From the NCBI RefSeq assembly GCF_020405205.1, contig NZ_CP084469.1, positions 2,976,001-3,040,000 on the forward strand: a stretch of 64,000 nucleotides of DNA. The letters run 5' to 3'. The notes beneath the pieces were generated by a model that worked only from the letters and a program-made list of their open reading frames with translations, did not search any database and was not told the origin of the DNA. Source of the stretch: Natrinema salinisoli. Lineage in GTDB: Archaea > Halobacteriota > Halobacteria > Halobacteriales > Natrialbaceae. Each line of letters begins with the position of its first letter. Within the stretch, counting starts at the first letter, position 1. This document shows positions 34,993-43,298 of the stretch, in pieces. The position numbers and the translations under genes were made by a program.

Positions 34993-35223
34993 TCAGACGT
35001 ACCGCGAGAGGACCTTTTTGTAGCCTACCCCGTACGCACCGGCGTAGAGCATGACGCCGCCGAGGACGGCGAGCCAGACCGCGATCATCGCCTCGCCGGA
35101 GCCGAGGTGCTGGAGGCTCGCCTGTTCGACGAGCACGCCGCCGACCGTCAACGCGCCCGCCACGACGGTATAGAGGATCAACGAAAGTGATTCCGCGAGC
35201 AGTTCGGGGCCGATGGATGTCAT
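34993..35223 (-). CDS. Small membrane protein
   Basis: The 76-residue protein from the ATG at 35223 has two hydrophobic helices (about 13-33 and 45-66) and ends YKKVLSRYV. The open frame extends far upstream but overlaps the divergent glycosylase region, and conservation-like composition starts here. Function unknown. Confidence 0.68.
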   Translation of the reverse strand: MTSIGPELLAESLSLILYTVVAGALTVGGVLVEQASLQHLGSGEAMIAVWLAVLGGVMLYAGAYGVGYKKVLSRYV

Positions 35224-35340
35224 TACCCCCCTTCTATCCACCCATCCAAGGTAAACCTGTCCCCTCGGGTGCGACGCGATACCACGGCTGCAATCGTACG
35301 GAACCGACCCGGCTAAACCGCTGCGGACGTATTCTGGGAC

Positions 35341-36039
35341 GTGCCCGCGTCCGATTCCGATACCGACGCAGAGTCCGATTCCGCGACCGCCGACGAGCCA
35401 CCCTATCCGAGCGATCGCAACGTCCTCGAGCCCGACTGCACCCGCTGCCCGGCGCTGGCCGACTCCCGCGAGTGCATCTCGTGGGGGACCGGCGATCTCG
35501 ATGCCGACGTCGTGGTCGTCGGCGAGGCACCCGGCTACGGCAACCCCGAGGCCGATCGCTGGCAGGGCGGCAACTGGACCGGCAAGGCGTACACCTCGCG
35601 CCACTCGGGCCGACGCATCCGGCGAATGGTCGACGACGTCGGTTACGGCGACGATTCCTACTACACGAACGCGGTGAAGTGCTTTCCAGCGGATCCTGAA
35701 GATCCAACGAGTAACCGCGAACCCACACCCGAAGAGCGCGCGACCTGTCGAACCCACCTGCTGACCGAACTCGAGTCGATCGATCCCTCGGTCGTCCTCG
35801 CCACCGGCAAGCACGCGACGAAAACCGTGCTGGCGGCCGAGGATCGAGACCTCGAGGGCTTTCTCGACAGCGTGCTCGAGCCGGTGCGCTGTGAGCGCCT
35901 CGACGTGTGGCTGGTGCCGATTCTCCATCCGTCCTATCAGGACGTCTGGATCGGCCGGCTGGGGTACGAGCCGGAGGAGTATCTCGAGGCGATCGGTGAG
36001 ACCCTCGACGAGTTGTGTCGGACGACGGCCCAGCGATAG
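35341..36039 (+). CDS. Uracil-DNA glycosylase, iron-sulfur family
   Basis: The 232-residue protein has an acidic N-terminal tail and then a family 4/5-type glycosylase. It shows the active-site loop VVVGEAPGYGNPEADR and the iron-sulfur Cys set: DCTRC early, then Cys in NAVKCFP and ATCRTHL. The late PILHPSYQD loop carries the conserved His. It excises uracil from DNA, a likely need with heavy cytosine deamination at high GC. The start is the GTG at 35341. It is convergent with the phosphodiesterase gene. Confidence 0.92.
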   Translation: MPASDSDTDAESDSATADEPPYPSDRNVLEPDCTRCPALADSRECISWGTGDLDADVVVVGEAPGYGNPEADRWQGGNWTGKAYTSRHSGRRIRRMVDDVGYGDDSYYTNAVKCFPADPEDPTSNREPTPEERATCRTHLLTELESIDPSVVLATGKHATKTVLAAEDRDLEGFLDSVLEPVRCERLDVWLVPILHPSYQDVWIGRLGYEPEEYLEAIGETLDELCRTTAQR

Positions 36040-36092
36040 TCACGAGCGACTGCCGGGCGGGATCGAGCGCGCGTCGCAGCTGCCGCGAATGG

Positions 36093-36779
36093 TCAACTGC
36101 GGTGCCGAAGCGACGGCGGCGTGACGTCCCATCGATCCGCGGTGACACCGTCGACGCCGGCCTCGTCGAGCGCTCGAACGTCGTCGGCAGTCCGCGCGGC
36201 CTTCCAGGCGATGACGTCGAATCCGCGCTCGCGGGCGGCGGTCACGACGTCGGTTTCGACGCAGAGATCGTAGTGCGGGAACACGTGCGTACAGTCCAGT
36301 TCGACCGCCCGCGAGAGGTTCGCGTCGGGTTCCTCCCCGAAGAGGAGGCCGTTGGGAACGTCCAGATACTTCGTCTCGAGCTCCGCGAGCGCCTCCGGGA
36401 GAAACGACGTGATGCGGACGTCGGCACCGGTGGTCATCGCCACCTGCAACGTATCCGTCGCGATACCTCGTTCTTTCAGCTCGAGTTGCACGGTGACGTC
36501 CTGCGGAACGGCGCGAAGTACCGACTCGAGTCGAGGAATCGATTCGTCCGACTCGAGCACGGACAGTTCGCGGAGGTCGGACCACGGCGTCTCCGCGACT
36601 CGCCCGGACGCGTCGGTGACGCGCTCGAGGGTGTCGTCGTGGAACACGACCAGTTCGCCCGATCCGCACCGCCGCACGTCGACCTCGACCGCGGACAGCC
36701 GACGGGCGGCTTCTCGAACGGCGAGAAGGGTGTTCTCCGGAAACTGATCAGCACAGCCGCGATGGCCGATGATCTCCAT
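36093..36779 (-). CDS. Glycerophosphodiester phosphodiesterase
   Basis: The 228-residue GDPD-family TIM barrel hydrolyses glycerophosphodiesters to glycerol 3-phosphate and an alcohol. The signature is GHRGCADQFPENT, the metal acids are in AVEVDVRRCGSGELVVFHDDTLERVT, and ELKERG carries the later Glu. No signal peptide, so cytoplasmic. It precedes, on the same strand, a nucleotidyltransferase and a CDP-glycerol-type transferase, which suggests a shared role in glycerol-phosphate metabolism. Bacterial and archaeal GDPDs also act on lipid headgroups. Confidence 0.93.
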   Translation of the reverse strand: MEIIGHRGCADQFPENTLLAVREAARRLSAVEVDVRRCGSGELVVFHDDTLERVTDASGRVAETPWSDLRELSVLESDESIPRLESVLRAVPQDVTVQLELKERGIATDTLQVAMTTGADVRITSFLPEALAELETKYLDVPNGLLFGEEPDANLSRAVELDCTHVFPHYDLCVETDVVTAARERGFDVIAWKAARTADDVRALDEAGVDGVTADRWDVTPPSLRHRS

Positions 36780-36847
36780 CTACCGGGACCGCACCAGCCG
36801 ATGAACATCAATATTCTGGTTTCACGGTCTGAAACGGTCGATAATAC

Positions 36848-36857
36848 GGAATATTCC
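36848..36857. promoter_or_regulatory. Palindrome upstream of the phosphodiesterase gene
   Basis: GGAATATTCC is a perfect 10-base palindrome in an AT-rich gap of 173 bases between the nucleotidyltransferase and phosphodiesterase genes, about 70 bases before the phosphodiesterase ATG. It may be an operator or part of its promoter. Confidence 0.35.
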
Positions 36858-36952
36858 CGAAAACAGAGTATCATGCTAGCGTGGGAGTATCGACTGAGAC
36901 GTCAGCGGCATCCCGGGATCGACAGTGTCGAATGCGGGTGTCTCGGTACCGA

Positions 36953-37633
36953 TCACGCACACCGGATCCGTTCGGACGCGAGCCACGCTCGAGCCAGCTC
37001 GAGGTCCGCCGGTCGATTGACTTCGATATGGCGATCGGCCGGGATCAACAGCGGTCTGGTCGGTGTCCGAGGGTACACGCAGGGGTACCAATCGTCCAGA
37101 TGCTCTCGCAGGATCCGGATCGCCGCCGTCCGGTGGTCGCGGCTCACGATCCCGAATCCGGCGTGTCGGTGGCCTTCGATGAGCCCGTAGTCCGTCACGC
37201 GTCCCGATTCGTCCCAGCAGATCGCCGTCTCCGTGTCCTGTATTCCCGAAATACTCCCGACGAGGTTGAGACGACCGCTGAGGGCGTCGAACTCCCCGAC
37301 GAGCCGACCGATCTCCCGCTCGTCGACGAGTACGTCACCGTTCAGGACCAGCAGGTCGTCGTCGGTACGCCTGAGCGCGAGGAGCAACGACGCGGCGTTC
37401 TCGTAGCGCTCCCAGCCCTCGAGAGCGATCGGGTCTTCGGGATCGTACCTGTCGAGGACGGTCTCGTAGCGATAGCCTAACACGACGCTCGTTCCGTGGA
37501 CGTGTGGCTCGAGCAGCGCGCGTTGTCGATCGTACAGCGTTCGGCCGTCGAACTCGAGGAAGGCTTTCGGGACGTCGTCGGTGTAGTGTCCCAGGCGACG
37601 GCCCCGGCCTGCGGCCAGTATTACGCCACGCAT
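36953..37633 (-). CDS. Sugar/choline-type nucleotidyltransferase (LicC-like)
   Basis: The 226-residue protein has the nucleotidyltransferase signature GVILAAGRGRRLG, Lys in VPKAFLEF, the metal Asp in LVLNGDVLVD, and a late EVNRPADLELA segment. The pattern resembles CTP:phosphocholine or CTP:glycerol-3-phosphate cytidylyltransferases of the LicC type more than glucose-1-phosphate enzymes. Its start overlaps the 3' end of the CDP-glycerol transferase gene by 13 bases, so the two are coupled. It could make the activated headgroup that the neighbour transfers. The substrate is inferred from context. Confidence 0.82.
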   Translation of the reverse strand: MRGVILAAGRGRRLGHYTDDVPKAFLEFDGRTLYDRQRALLEPHVHGTSVVLGYRYETVLDRYDPEDPIALEGWERYENAASLLLALRRTDDDLLVLNGDVLVDEREIGRLVGEFDALSGRLNLVGSISGIQDTETAICWDESGRVTDYGLIEGHRHAGFGIVSRDHRTAAIRILREHLDDWYPCVYPRTPTRPLLIPADRHIEVNRPADLELARAWLASERIRCA

Positions 37634-38607
37634 CGGCACACCTCTTCGGCGGCACGCTCGCCGGCCCGGCCGTCCATCGGAATGCCGAGGCGCTCGAGCC
37701 ACGACGCCCGCCGGCGCTTCACGGCGGGCGGCTCGCCGTTTCTGTACAGCTCGTCGACGAGCGCGAGATCGATCGCGTCCGCGGTGACGCCGATCCGAGG
37801 CACCTCGCGGTCCGGTGCGTCGATGGCCGTCAGTTGCACGAGCGGTCGGCCGGTGTGGAGCCACTCGGCGATCGAACCGGAGTAATCGGAGACGAGCACG
37901 TCCGATCGACGCATGCTCTCGGTCGGCGTCGCGGCCGTATCGAATACTACGTTCGGTAGCTCGGCGATCCGTTCGCGACACTCTCGGGTGACCGGCAGCC
38001 CGGGGCCTTCGCGCCTGTCCGTCGGGTGGGGTCGAAAGAGCAGTTCGTACGCCGAGTCGGCGAAGCACTCGACGACCGAGCGGGCGGTGTTCGCGTACGC
38101 GCCGCGGCCGACCAGATAGTTGGTCGGCGCGTACAGGACCCGGTGCACTCGAGGCGGTGGCGCGTCGACCAGCGCGTCGGCTTCCGGAATCCCGACGACG
38201 GCGACTCGCACGTCGGGCGGCGCCGCGGACCGATACGCCCTCGCCCAGCGTTCCCCGGGCGCGAGCGCGGCGGCGACGTGCTCGAGAATCGTCTCCGCCG
38301 TGACCCGTCTCTCGTCGCGACCGATCGACGCGCCGTGGCGAACGTGGACGAGCGGGTACTCCTCATAGAACGTGAACCGATCGATGCCGAACCGATGATT
38401 GTAGACGACGACGCCGGGATCGATCGCCCGCACGTTCTCGTCGACCGCGTCGGGACGGCGTACCTCGATCTCGTCGATACGGTCGCTACAACCCCGCGCA
38501 TCCGCTCGGACCGGGATGAATGCCGACTCGACGTCCACGTGACGATCGATCGCTTCGAACGTCTTTCGCATGAACGGTCGCTCGATCGCGTACAGTACTG
38601 CTACCAT
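37621..38607 (-). CDS. CDP-glycerol glycerophosphotransferase family protein
   Basis: The 328-residue protein resembles TagB/TagF-type transferases. It has an N-terminal region with RHGASIGRDER, the middle VLYAPTNYLVGRG, the nucleotide-binding ELLFRPHPTD, and the acceptor-side VSDYSGSIAEWL. In bacteria this family builds poly(glycerol-phosphate) teichoic acids; here it lies with a cytidylyltransferase-like gene. The first good start is the ATG at 38607, though a TTG 15 bases upstream is in frame. No membrane helix is evident; such enzymes are often peripheral. Role in haloarchaea is inferred. Confidence 0.83.
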   Translation of the reverse strand: MVAVLYAIERPFMRKTFEAIDRHVDVESAFIPVRADARGCSDRIDEIEVRRPDAVDENVRAIDPGVVVYNHRFGIDRFTFYEEYPLVHVRHGASIGRDERRVTAETILEHVAAALAPGERWARAYRSAAPPDVRVAVVGIPEADALVDAPPPRVHRVLYAPTNYLVGRGAYANTARSVVECFADSAYELLFRPHPTDRREGPGLPVTRECRERIAELPNVVFDTAATPTESMRRSDVLVSDYSGSIAEWLHTGRPLVQLTAIDAPDREVPRIGVTADAIDLALVDELYRNGEPPAVKRRRASWLERLGIPMDGRAGERAAEEVCRCVA

Positions 38608-38639
38608 GCTATGAACCACCAACGAGTGCGCCGGTGAGC

Positions 38640-38880
38640 GCTGTCTCCCGGTCGATGAAACCCATCAGTTCGCCGACTTCATCGAGCGGATCAAACGATA
38701 CCGATGCTATGTCGGCCAGTAGTATAACGTTTTCAGCGCCGTTCGGGCAAATAACTCGAGTGATTCAACAGTATTTCAAATTCTGGCGACAGTCACCAAC
38801 GAACGAAGACGACCATCGAAGAAACCGAATTCCCCGTCCCGTTCGGACGGCCACCGACCGAGAGACGCGACGGCGAGTAA
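38640..38880. other. Intergenic region before the HIT gene
   Basis: About 300 bases between the divergent transferase and HIT genes. It is moderately AT-rich around 38700-38790 and includes a TTCTTACG box near 38883-38890 that suits the HIT gene. I see no gene or repeat. Confidence 0.4.
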
Positions 38881-38912
38881 CCTTCTTACGACGAGACGAC
38901 ACACACTCGAGC

Positions 38913-39332
38913 ATGAGTACGATCTTCAGCCAGATCGTGGAGGGAGACATTCCCGCGCGAATCGTGTACGAAGACGAGACGACGGTCGCCTTCCTCGACG
39001 CCAACCCGCTGGCGCCGGGCCACACGCTGGTGATCCCGAAAGACGAGTACGAGCGCCTGAACGACGTGCCCGAGGACGTCGCGACGGACCTCTACGCAAC
39101 TATCCACCGCATGGTCCCCGCCGTCGAGGAGGCGGTCGACGCCGACGCGACCACCGTCGCGTTCAATAACGGCGAGGCCGCGGGGCAGGAGGTCCCCCAC
39201 GTCCACTGCCACATCGTCCCGCGCTTCGAGGGCGACGGCGGCGGCCCCATCCACGCTATCGCGGGCGACCGGCCCGACCTGGCCGACGACGAACTCGACG
39301 CCATCGCCGACGACATCGAGTCTCAGGCCTGA
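38913..39332 (+). CDS. HIT family protein
   Basis: The 139-residue histidine-triad hydrolase shows IFSQIVEGDIPARIVYED, FLDANPLAPGHTLVIPK, and the triad motif HVHCHIVPR. Members split nucleotide conjugates such as AMP-lysine or dinucleoside polyphosphates. The ATG at 38913 has a TATA-like box 27 bases upstream, so the longer open frame is rejected. Length is normal. Confidence 0.93.
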   Translation: MSTIFSQIVEGDIPARIVYEDETTVAFLDANPLAPGHTLVIPKDEYERLNDVPEDVATDLYATIHRMVPAVEEAVDADATTVAFNNGEAAGQEVPHVHCHIVPRFEGDGGGPIHAIAGDRPDLADDELDAIADDIESQA

Positions 39333-39395
39333 ATCGACCACACCGAACATATTCGGAGCGAGGTCCTTGTTTCGCCGGCGTCGAACCGTGAACGA

Positions 39396-39701
39396 ATGAC
39401 CGATCGAGAGGCGACCCTCGAGGACCTCGCGGCGAGACTCCGCGAGCGCGAGGCCGTCAGCGACGCCTTCCTCGCGAAGAGCTTCACCGACCGCCTCCTG
39501 GTGCTCGATCTCGAGGACGGGACGGCGCTCCCGGCGGAGATCCGCGACCTGCTCGCCGACCACGATCTTCGCGGGGCCAACGAGGTCTACGGAAACGAAC
39601 GGGACGATCCCTCCCTCGCCGGCGACCTCAGCGACGCGACCAGACACCAGTTCGTCGACACTCGAACCCGCGGCGACCACCAGTCGTACGTCGTCGACTG
39701 A
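39396..39701 (+). CDS. Hypothetical haloarchaeal protein
   Basis: The 101-residue acidic protein is predicted alpha/beta, with TLEDLAARLREREAVSDAF and a short strand DRLLVLDLEDG. The C-terminal part is polar (TRHQFVDTRTRGDHQSY). Strong GC third-position bias supports it as a gene. It follows the HIT gene by 63 bases and could be cotranscribed. Function unknown. Confidence 0.72.
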   Translation: MTDREATLEDLAARLREREAVSDAFLAKSFTDRLLVLDLEDGTALPAEIRDLLADHDLRGANEVYGNERDDPSLAGDLSDATRHQFVDTRTRGDHQSYVVD

Positions 39702-39764
39702 CGACGCGACCGACGCGCGTCGGACTGCCGTGACGTTTTTCCGGTCCGCAGCCGAGTGTCGCGT

Positions 39765-39995
39765 ATGACGCTCGCCGGCATCGTCACCCAGTTTCGCGCC
39801 CACCCCGTCGCCATCGCCCTCGAGCTCGGCAGCATCCTCGTCTGCTGTCTGCTGTTCGCGGGCACCTTCGTCCTCCTCTCCCAGGGGGCCCCGACCGGCA
39901 GGGGCGACGCCTGGCTGGCGCTGATCGGCGTCGGCGTCGCCTTCGTGCTCTTCTGGACGGCGCTCGTCCCGCTGTACGAGCGGACGCTGGGCTAG
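39765..39995 (+). CDS. Small two-helix membrane protein
   Basis: The 76-residue protein has two long hydrophobic helices (about 16-36 and 50-70) with GAPTGRGDAW between. A GTG nine bases upstream is in frame, but a T-rich box near 39738 favours the ATG at 39765. Its stop overlaps the stop of the convergent prepilin peptidase gene by four bases. Function unknown. Confidence 0.7.
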   Translation: MTLAGIVTQFRAHPVAIALELGSILVCCLLFAGTFVLLSQGAPTGRGDAWLALIGVGVAFVLFWTALVPLYERTLG

Positions 39996-41017
39996 AACAG
40001 GGTCCCGAACAGCAGGTCGCCGTAGACCAGCGCGATCACCAGCCCGACGACGATCGGGACGAGGAACGGCGTCCCCGGCGAGATCCAGACCGTCTCTTCG
40101 TCGGTGAGTACCTCGAGTCCCTCGCGCAGCGTCTCGGGGGTCGTTCCGTAGGCCGAGCCGTCGATATCGTCCAGAAAGGCCTCGGCACCCCACGGGTCGT
40201 CGTACTCCGGGCCAGACTCCGAATCCAGCGTGCGATCGAGCTCATTATCGGAACTCGGCTCGAGCGCGCCGCCGTCCCCGCGAACGGACACGTCCGCAGT
40301 CACCGCGCCGTCGGTCGGCGGGTTCGGCTCGTCGGGAAGCGTCGCCGGATCCCGGTACCGGTCGGGGTGCTCGCGCAGGTCGGCCAGCGAGAGCCCGCGC
40401 CAGCGGAGGTACATCCGCAAGGCGTCGAGATCGACGCCGCCGCGAGAGAGTCCGGTCGGCGTCTCGAGCAGGCGGCCGTGAGTCTCCGGAATCCGATCCC
40501 AGGAGACGGGCCAGCCCACGAACATGACCGGCGCGATCCGGCCCGCAGCGGCGTTGCGGACGGCGAGCGCGACCGGGAGCGCGATCCCGACGAGGACGGT
40601 GTTCGTCAGGATCGTAAACGAAAACGTCCCGATGCGGGTCGTCTCGAGCGGGAGCGTCACCGATCCCATCGCGTACTCGGGAAACGTCGGAAAGAGGACG
40701 GCGAGGACGAGCAGGGCTTTCGCGTCGGCCCCGCCGAAGCCGCCGAACCACCAGAAGAGGTAGGCGATCGGAACCACCACTCCCAGACTGATCGCCGTCG
40801 GGATCAGGAACTCATAGGTCCACGCGGTCCCGCCGGCGGACCAGGAGAGCCATCCCTCCCAGACCAACAGCGCGGCACCGAGCAGTGAGAGGGGGATCCA
40901 GACGGTGCTCGAGACCCGCCGCGTCTCGATATCGCGGTAGGCGGCCCAGGCGAAGACGGGCACGGCCACGAGTCGAAGGAGATCCGGACCCGTCGACGAG
41001 ACGCCGGAAACTGTCAC
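39992..41017 (-). CDS. Archaeal prepilin (preflagellin) peptidase, PibD-like
   Basis: The 341-residue A24 peptidase trims class III signal peptides of archaellin and type IV pilin precursors and acts in the membrane. The two catalytic aspartates are in AYRDIETRRV (Asp29) and in GFGGADAK (Asp98), a GxGD-type site. Six to seven hydrophobic segments are split by a long acidic cytoplasmic insertion (about 195-300), a haloarchaeal feature. The gene stands alone between a membrane gene and the sugar ABC operon. Confidence 0.9.
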   Translation of the reverse strand: MTVSGVSSTGPDLLRLVAVPVFAWAAYRDIETRRVSSTVWIPLSLLGAALLVWEGWLSWSAGGTAWTYEFLIPTAISLGVVVPIAYLFWWFGGFGGADAKALLVLAVLFPTFPEYAMGSVTLPLETTRIGTFSFTILTNTVLVGIALPVALAVRNAAAGRIAPVMFVGWPVSWDRIPETHGRLLETPTGLSRGGVDLDALRMYLRWRGLSLADLREHPDRYRDPATLPDEPNPPTDGAVTADVSVRGDGGALEPSSDNELDRTLDSESGPEYDDPWGAEAFLDDIDGSAYGTTPETLREGLEVLTDEETVWISPGTPFLVPIVVGLVIALVYGDLLFGTLF

Positions 41018-41170
41018 GGATAGCTCTCTCGAGCGAAGATGCGTTACGTTTTCGGCTCGGCCGAGCGCTCGAGACGGGAGAGCGAGCCATCGGCTCCGTG
41101 GTCGTGGGCGCCCGTTCAGAATAACGGGATGAAACGAATCAGCCGGGAAAAACTGCCGTCGCGACTCGCA

Positions 41171-42325
41171 TCAGGTCGGTGCCACGGCGTCGACCTCGGA
41201 CAGCGACCGATTTTTCACCGCCCGTCCGTCGCGGTCGTCGAAGAGGTGGATCGCCTCCGGCGGGATGGTGGCGACGACGCGGTCGCCGCTGGACACGTTT
41301 CGCATCCCGCTGATCGTGACGATGAACGTTTCCGGATCGGGCCCGTCGTCGTCGGCGAATCGGAGATAGATGTTGTTCGACTCCCCAACTGGTTCGACCA
41401 CGTCGACGACGCACTCGAAATCGTGGTCGCCGACCGAGGACTTCGTGGCGTGGAACTCGATGTCCTCCGGCCGGACGCCGAGCGTGAACTCCGTCGCGTC
41501 GCCCAGCGACGATCGAATCTCGCCGGGGAGCGGATAGGAGAAACTCTCGCCGGTCAGCGCGTCGTCCGACAGCGACACGTCGAAGAAATTCATCGACGGC
41601 TCGCCGATGAAGCCGGCGACGAATCGGTTGTTCGGCGTGTGGTAACACTCCAGCGGCGTACCGACCTGCTGGAGGACGCCGTCGTTGAGGACCGCGATGC
41701 GGTCGCCCATCGTCATCGCCTCCGTCTGGTCGTGCGTGACGTAGACCGTCGTCACGCCGAGGTCCTCCTGAATACGCTGGAGCTCCGTCCGCATCGTCGC
41801 GCGGAGCTTGGCGTCGAGGTTCGAGAGCGGCTCGTCCATCAGGAAGGCCTCCGGGTCGCGGACGATGGCGCGGCCGAGCGCCACCCGCTGTTGCTGGCCG
41901 CCGGAGAGCTCCGACGGTTTGCGATCGAGCAGGTCTTCGATACCCATCATCGCGGCCGTCTCCTCGACGATCGACGTCATCTCGTCGTCGGCCATGCTGG
42001 TCGATTCCTCCAGCCCGAAGCGCATGTTCTCCCGGACAGTCATGTGGGGGTACAGCGCGTACGACTGGAACACCATCGCGATGTTCCGGTCGGCGGGGGG
42101 CGTGTTGTTGATGAGTCGATCCCCGAGCCGAATCTCACCGCCGGTGACCGTCTCGAGGCCCGCGATCATGCGGAGCGTCGTCGATTTCCCGCAGCCGGAC
42201 GGGCCGACGAGCACGAGGAACTCGCCGTCGTCGATGTCGATATCTACGCCGTCGACGGCGACGATCTCGTTGCTGTCACCGTCGTTGAACACCTTCGTTA
42301 CCGTATCGAGCGTTAGTTCTGCCAT
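41171..42325 (-). CDS. Sugar ABC transporter ATP-binding protein (UgpC/MsmK type)
   Basis: The 384-residue ATPase has Walker A GPSGCGKST, signature LSGGQQQR, Walker B AFLMDEPLSN and the switch His in YVTHDQTEA. A C-terminal OB-fold (TOBE) domain of about 150 residues marks the CUT1 carbohydrate class. It is last in a four-gene operon (binding protein, two permeases, ATPase), 31 bases after the second permease, and powers uptake. Confidence 0.95.
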   Translation of the reverse strand: MAELTLDTVTKVFNDGDSNEIVAVDGVDIDIDDGEFLVLVGPSGCGKSTTLRMIAGLETVTGGEIRLGDRLINNTPPADRNIAMVFQSYALYPHMTVRENMRFGLEESTSMADDEMTSIVEETAAMMGIEDLLDRKPSELSGGQQQRVALGRAIVRDPEAFLMDEPLSNLDAKLRATMRTELQRIQEDLGVTTVYVTHDQTEAMTMGDRIAVLNDGVLQQVGTPLECYHTPNNRFVAGFIGEPSMNFFDVSLSDDALTGESFSYPLPGEIRSSLGDATEFTLGVRPEDIEFHATKSSVGDHDFECVVDVVEPVGESNNIYLRFADDDGPDPETFIVTISGMRNVSSGDRVVATIPPEAIHLFDDRDGRAVKNRSLSEVDAVAPT

Positions 42326-42356
42326 AGTGAATCACCTGTGGAAGTCGTGGGGGAGT

Positions 42357-43298
42357 TCATGCTGTCACCCCTTCGGCGAACTTGTCGCCGAACAGGATGT
42401 AGACGATCAGTGTCGGGAACGCTGCCAGCAGCGCTGCAGCCATCCGCAGCGGGAAGTTCGTCCCCGACTGGGAGACGCCGATCCCCACCAGCTCCTGGGT
42501 CACGACCGACGCGTCGCCGAACTGGACGATGGTCAACGCGAACAGGAGGTCGTTCCAGACCTGTGTGAACTGGTAGATGAAGACGACCGCGAACATCGGG
42601 ACCGACAGCGGAAGCACGATGCGACGATAGATCGTCGACACCGATGCCCCGTCGAGCCGGGCCGCCTCGATCATCTCGCTGGAGAGTTTCTTGTAGTGGG
42701 CACGGAACAGGAGCGTACAGATCGGGATCCCGTAGGCCGTGTGGGTAATGATGAGCGCGGCCAGCTTCCAGTGGTACTCCTGAACGAAGGGGAAGCTGGC
42801 GAGCGGGACGAACATCGACTGCAGTGGTACCACGTTGTACCAGAACTGGGTCAGCGGCACCAGAACCGCCTGATACGGAATGAAGATACCGGCGATGAAC
42901 AGCGCGTAGATACCGACCTGGCCGCGCCAGTCGACGTTCGTCAGCCCGTACGCCGCCATGCTCCCGAGCAGTCCCGACAGGACCGTGGCCGGGACGACGA
43001 GGATGACGCTGTTGACGAGCCCTCTCGACAGCCCGTCGAACGCGTTCCCGAACGGCTCGAGCGAGAACGAGCCGGTACCGGGCACCAGGGGCTCGAGCGG
43101 CGGGAGGTACGGCGTCGACCCGGTGTACGTACTGGGGTCCGTAATGGCCGTCATCAGCCCCGTCTCGATGGGGATGAGATAGAACACTGCCATCCCGACC
43201 AGCACGGCATAGAGGACGACTCGCTTGAGAGCGGTGCGCGTTTCGGTCTCGCCGCCCGTTGCGGTCGTGGTACTCTCGTCGCTCGTTGCGCCGCTCAT
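42357..43298 (-). CDS. Carbohydrate ABC transporter permease (MalG type)
   Basis: The 313-residue permease has six hydrophobic helices and the ATPase-docking EAA loop EAARLDGASVSTIYRRIVLP. It begins with a Ser/Thr/Glu-rich cytoplasmic tail. Its ATG overlaps the stop of the upstream permease (four bases), so the two are coupled and should form the membrane pore together. Confidence 0.94.
   Translation of the reverse strand: MSGATSDESTTTATGGETETRTALKRVVLYAVLVGMAVFYLIPIETGLMTAITDPSTYTGSTPYLPPLEPLVPGTGSFSLEPFGNAFDGLSRGLVNSVILVVPATVLSGLLGSMAAYGLTNVDWRGQVGIYALFIAGIFIPYQAVLVPLTQFWYNVVPLQSMFVPLASFPFVQEYHWKLAALIITHTAYGIPICTLLFRAHYKKLSSEMIEAARLDGASVSTIYRRIVLPLSVPMFAVVFIYQFTQVWNDLLFALTIVQFGDASVVTQELVGIGVSQSGTNFPLRMAAALLAAFPTLIVYILFGDKFAEGVTA

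Noticed and set aside
34993-35928. Long upstream extension of the small membrane protein gene
   Set aside because: It runs antisense through the uracil-DNA glycosylase gene, whose domains are clear; the ATG at 35223 gives a compact membrane protein.
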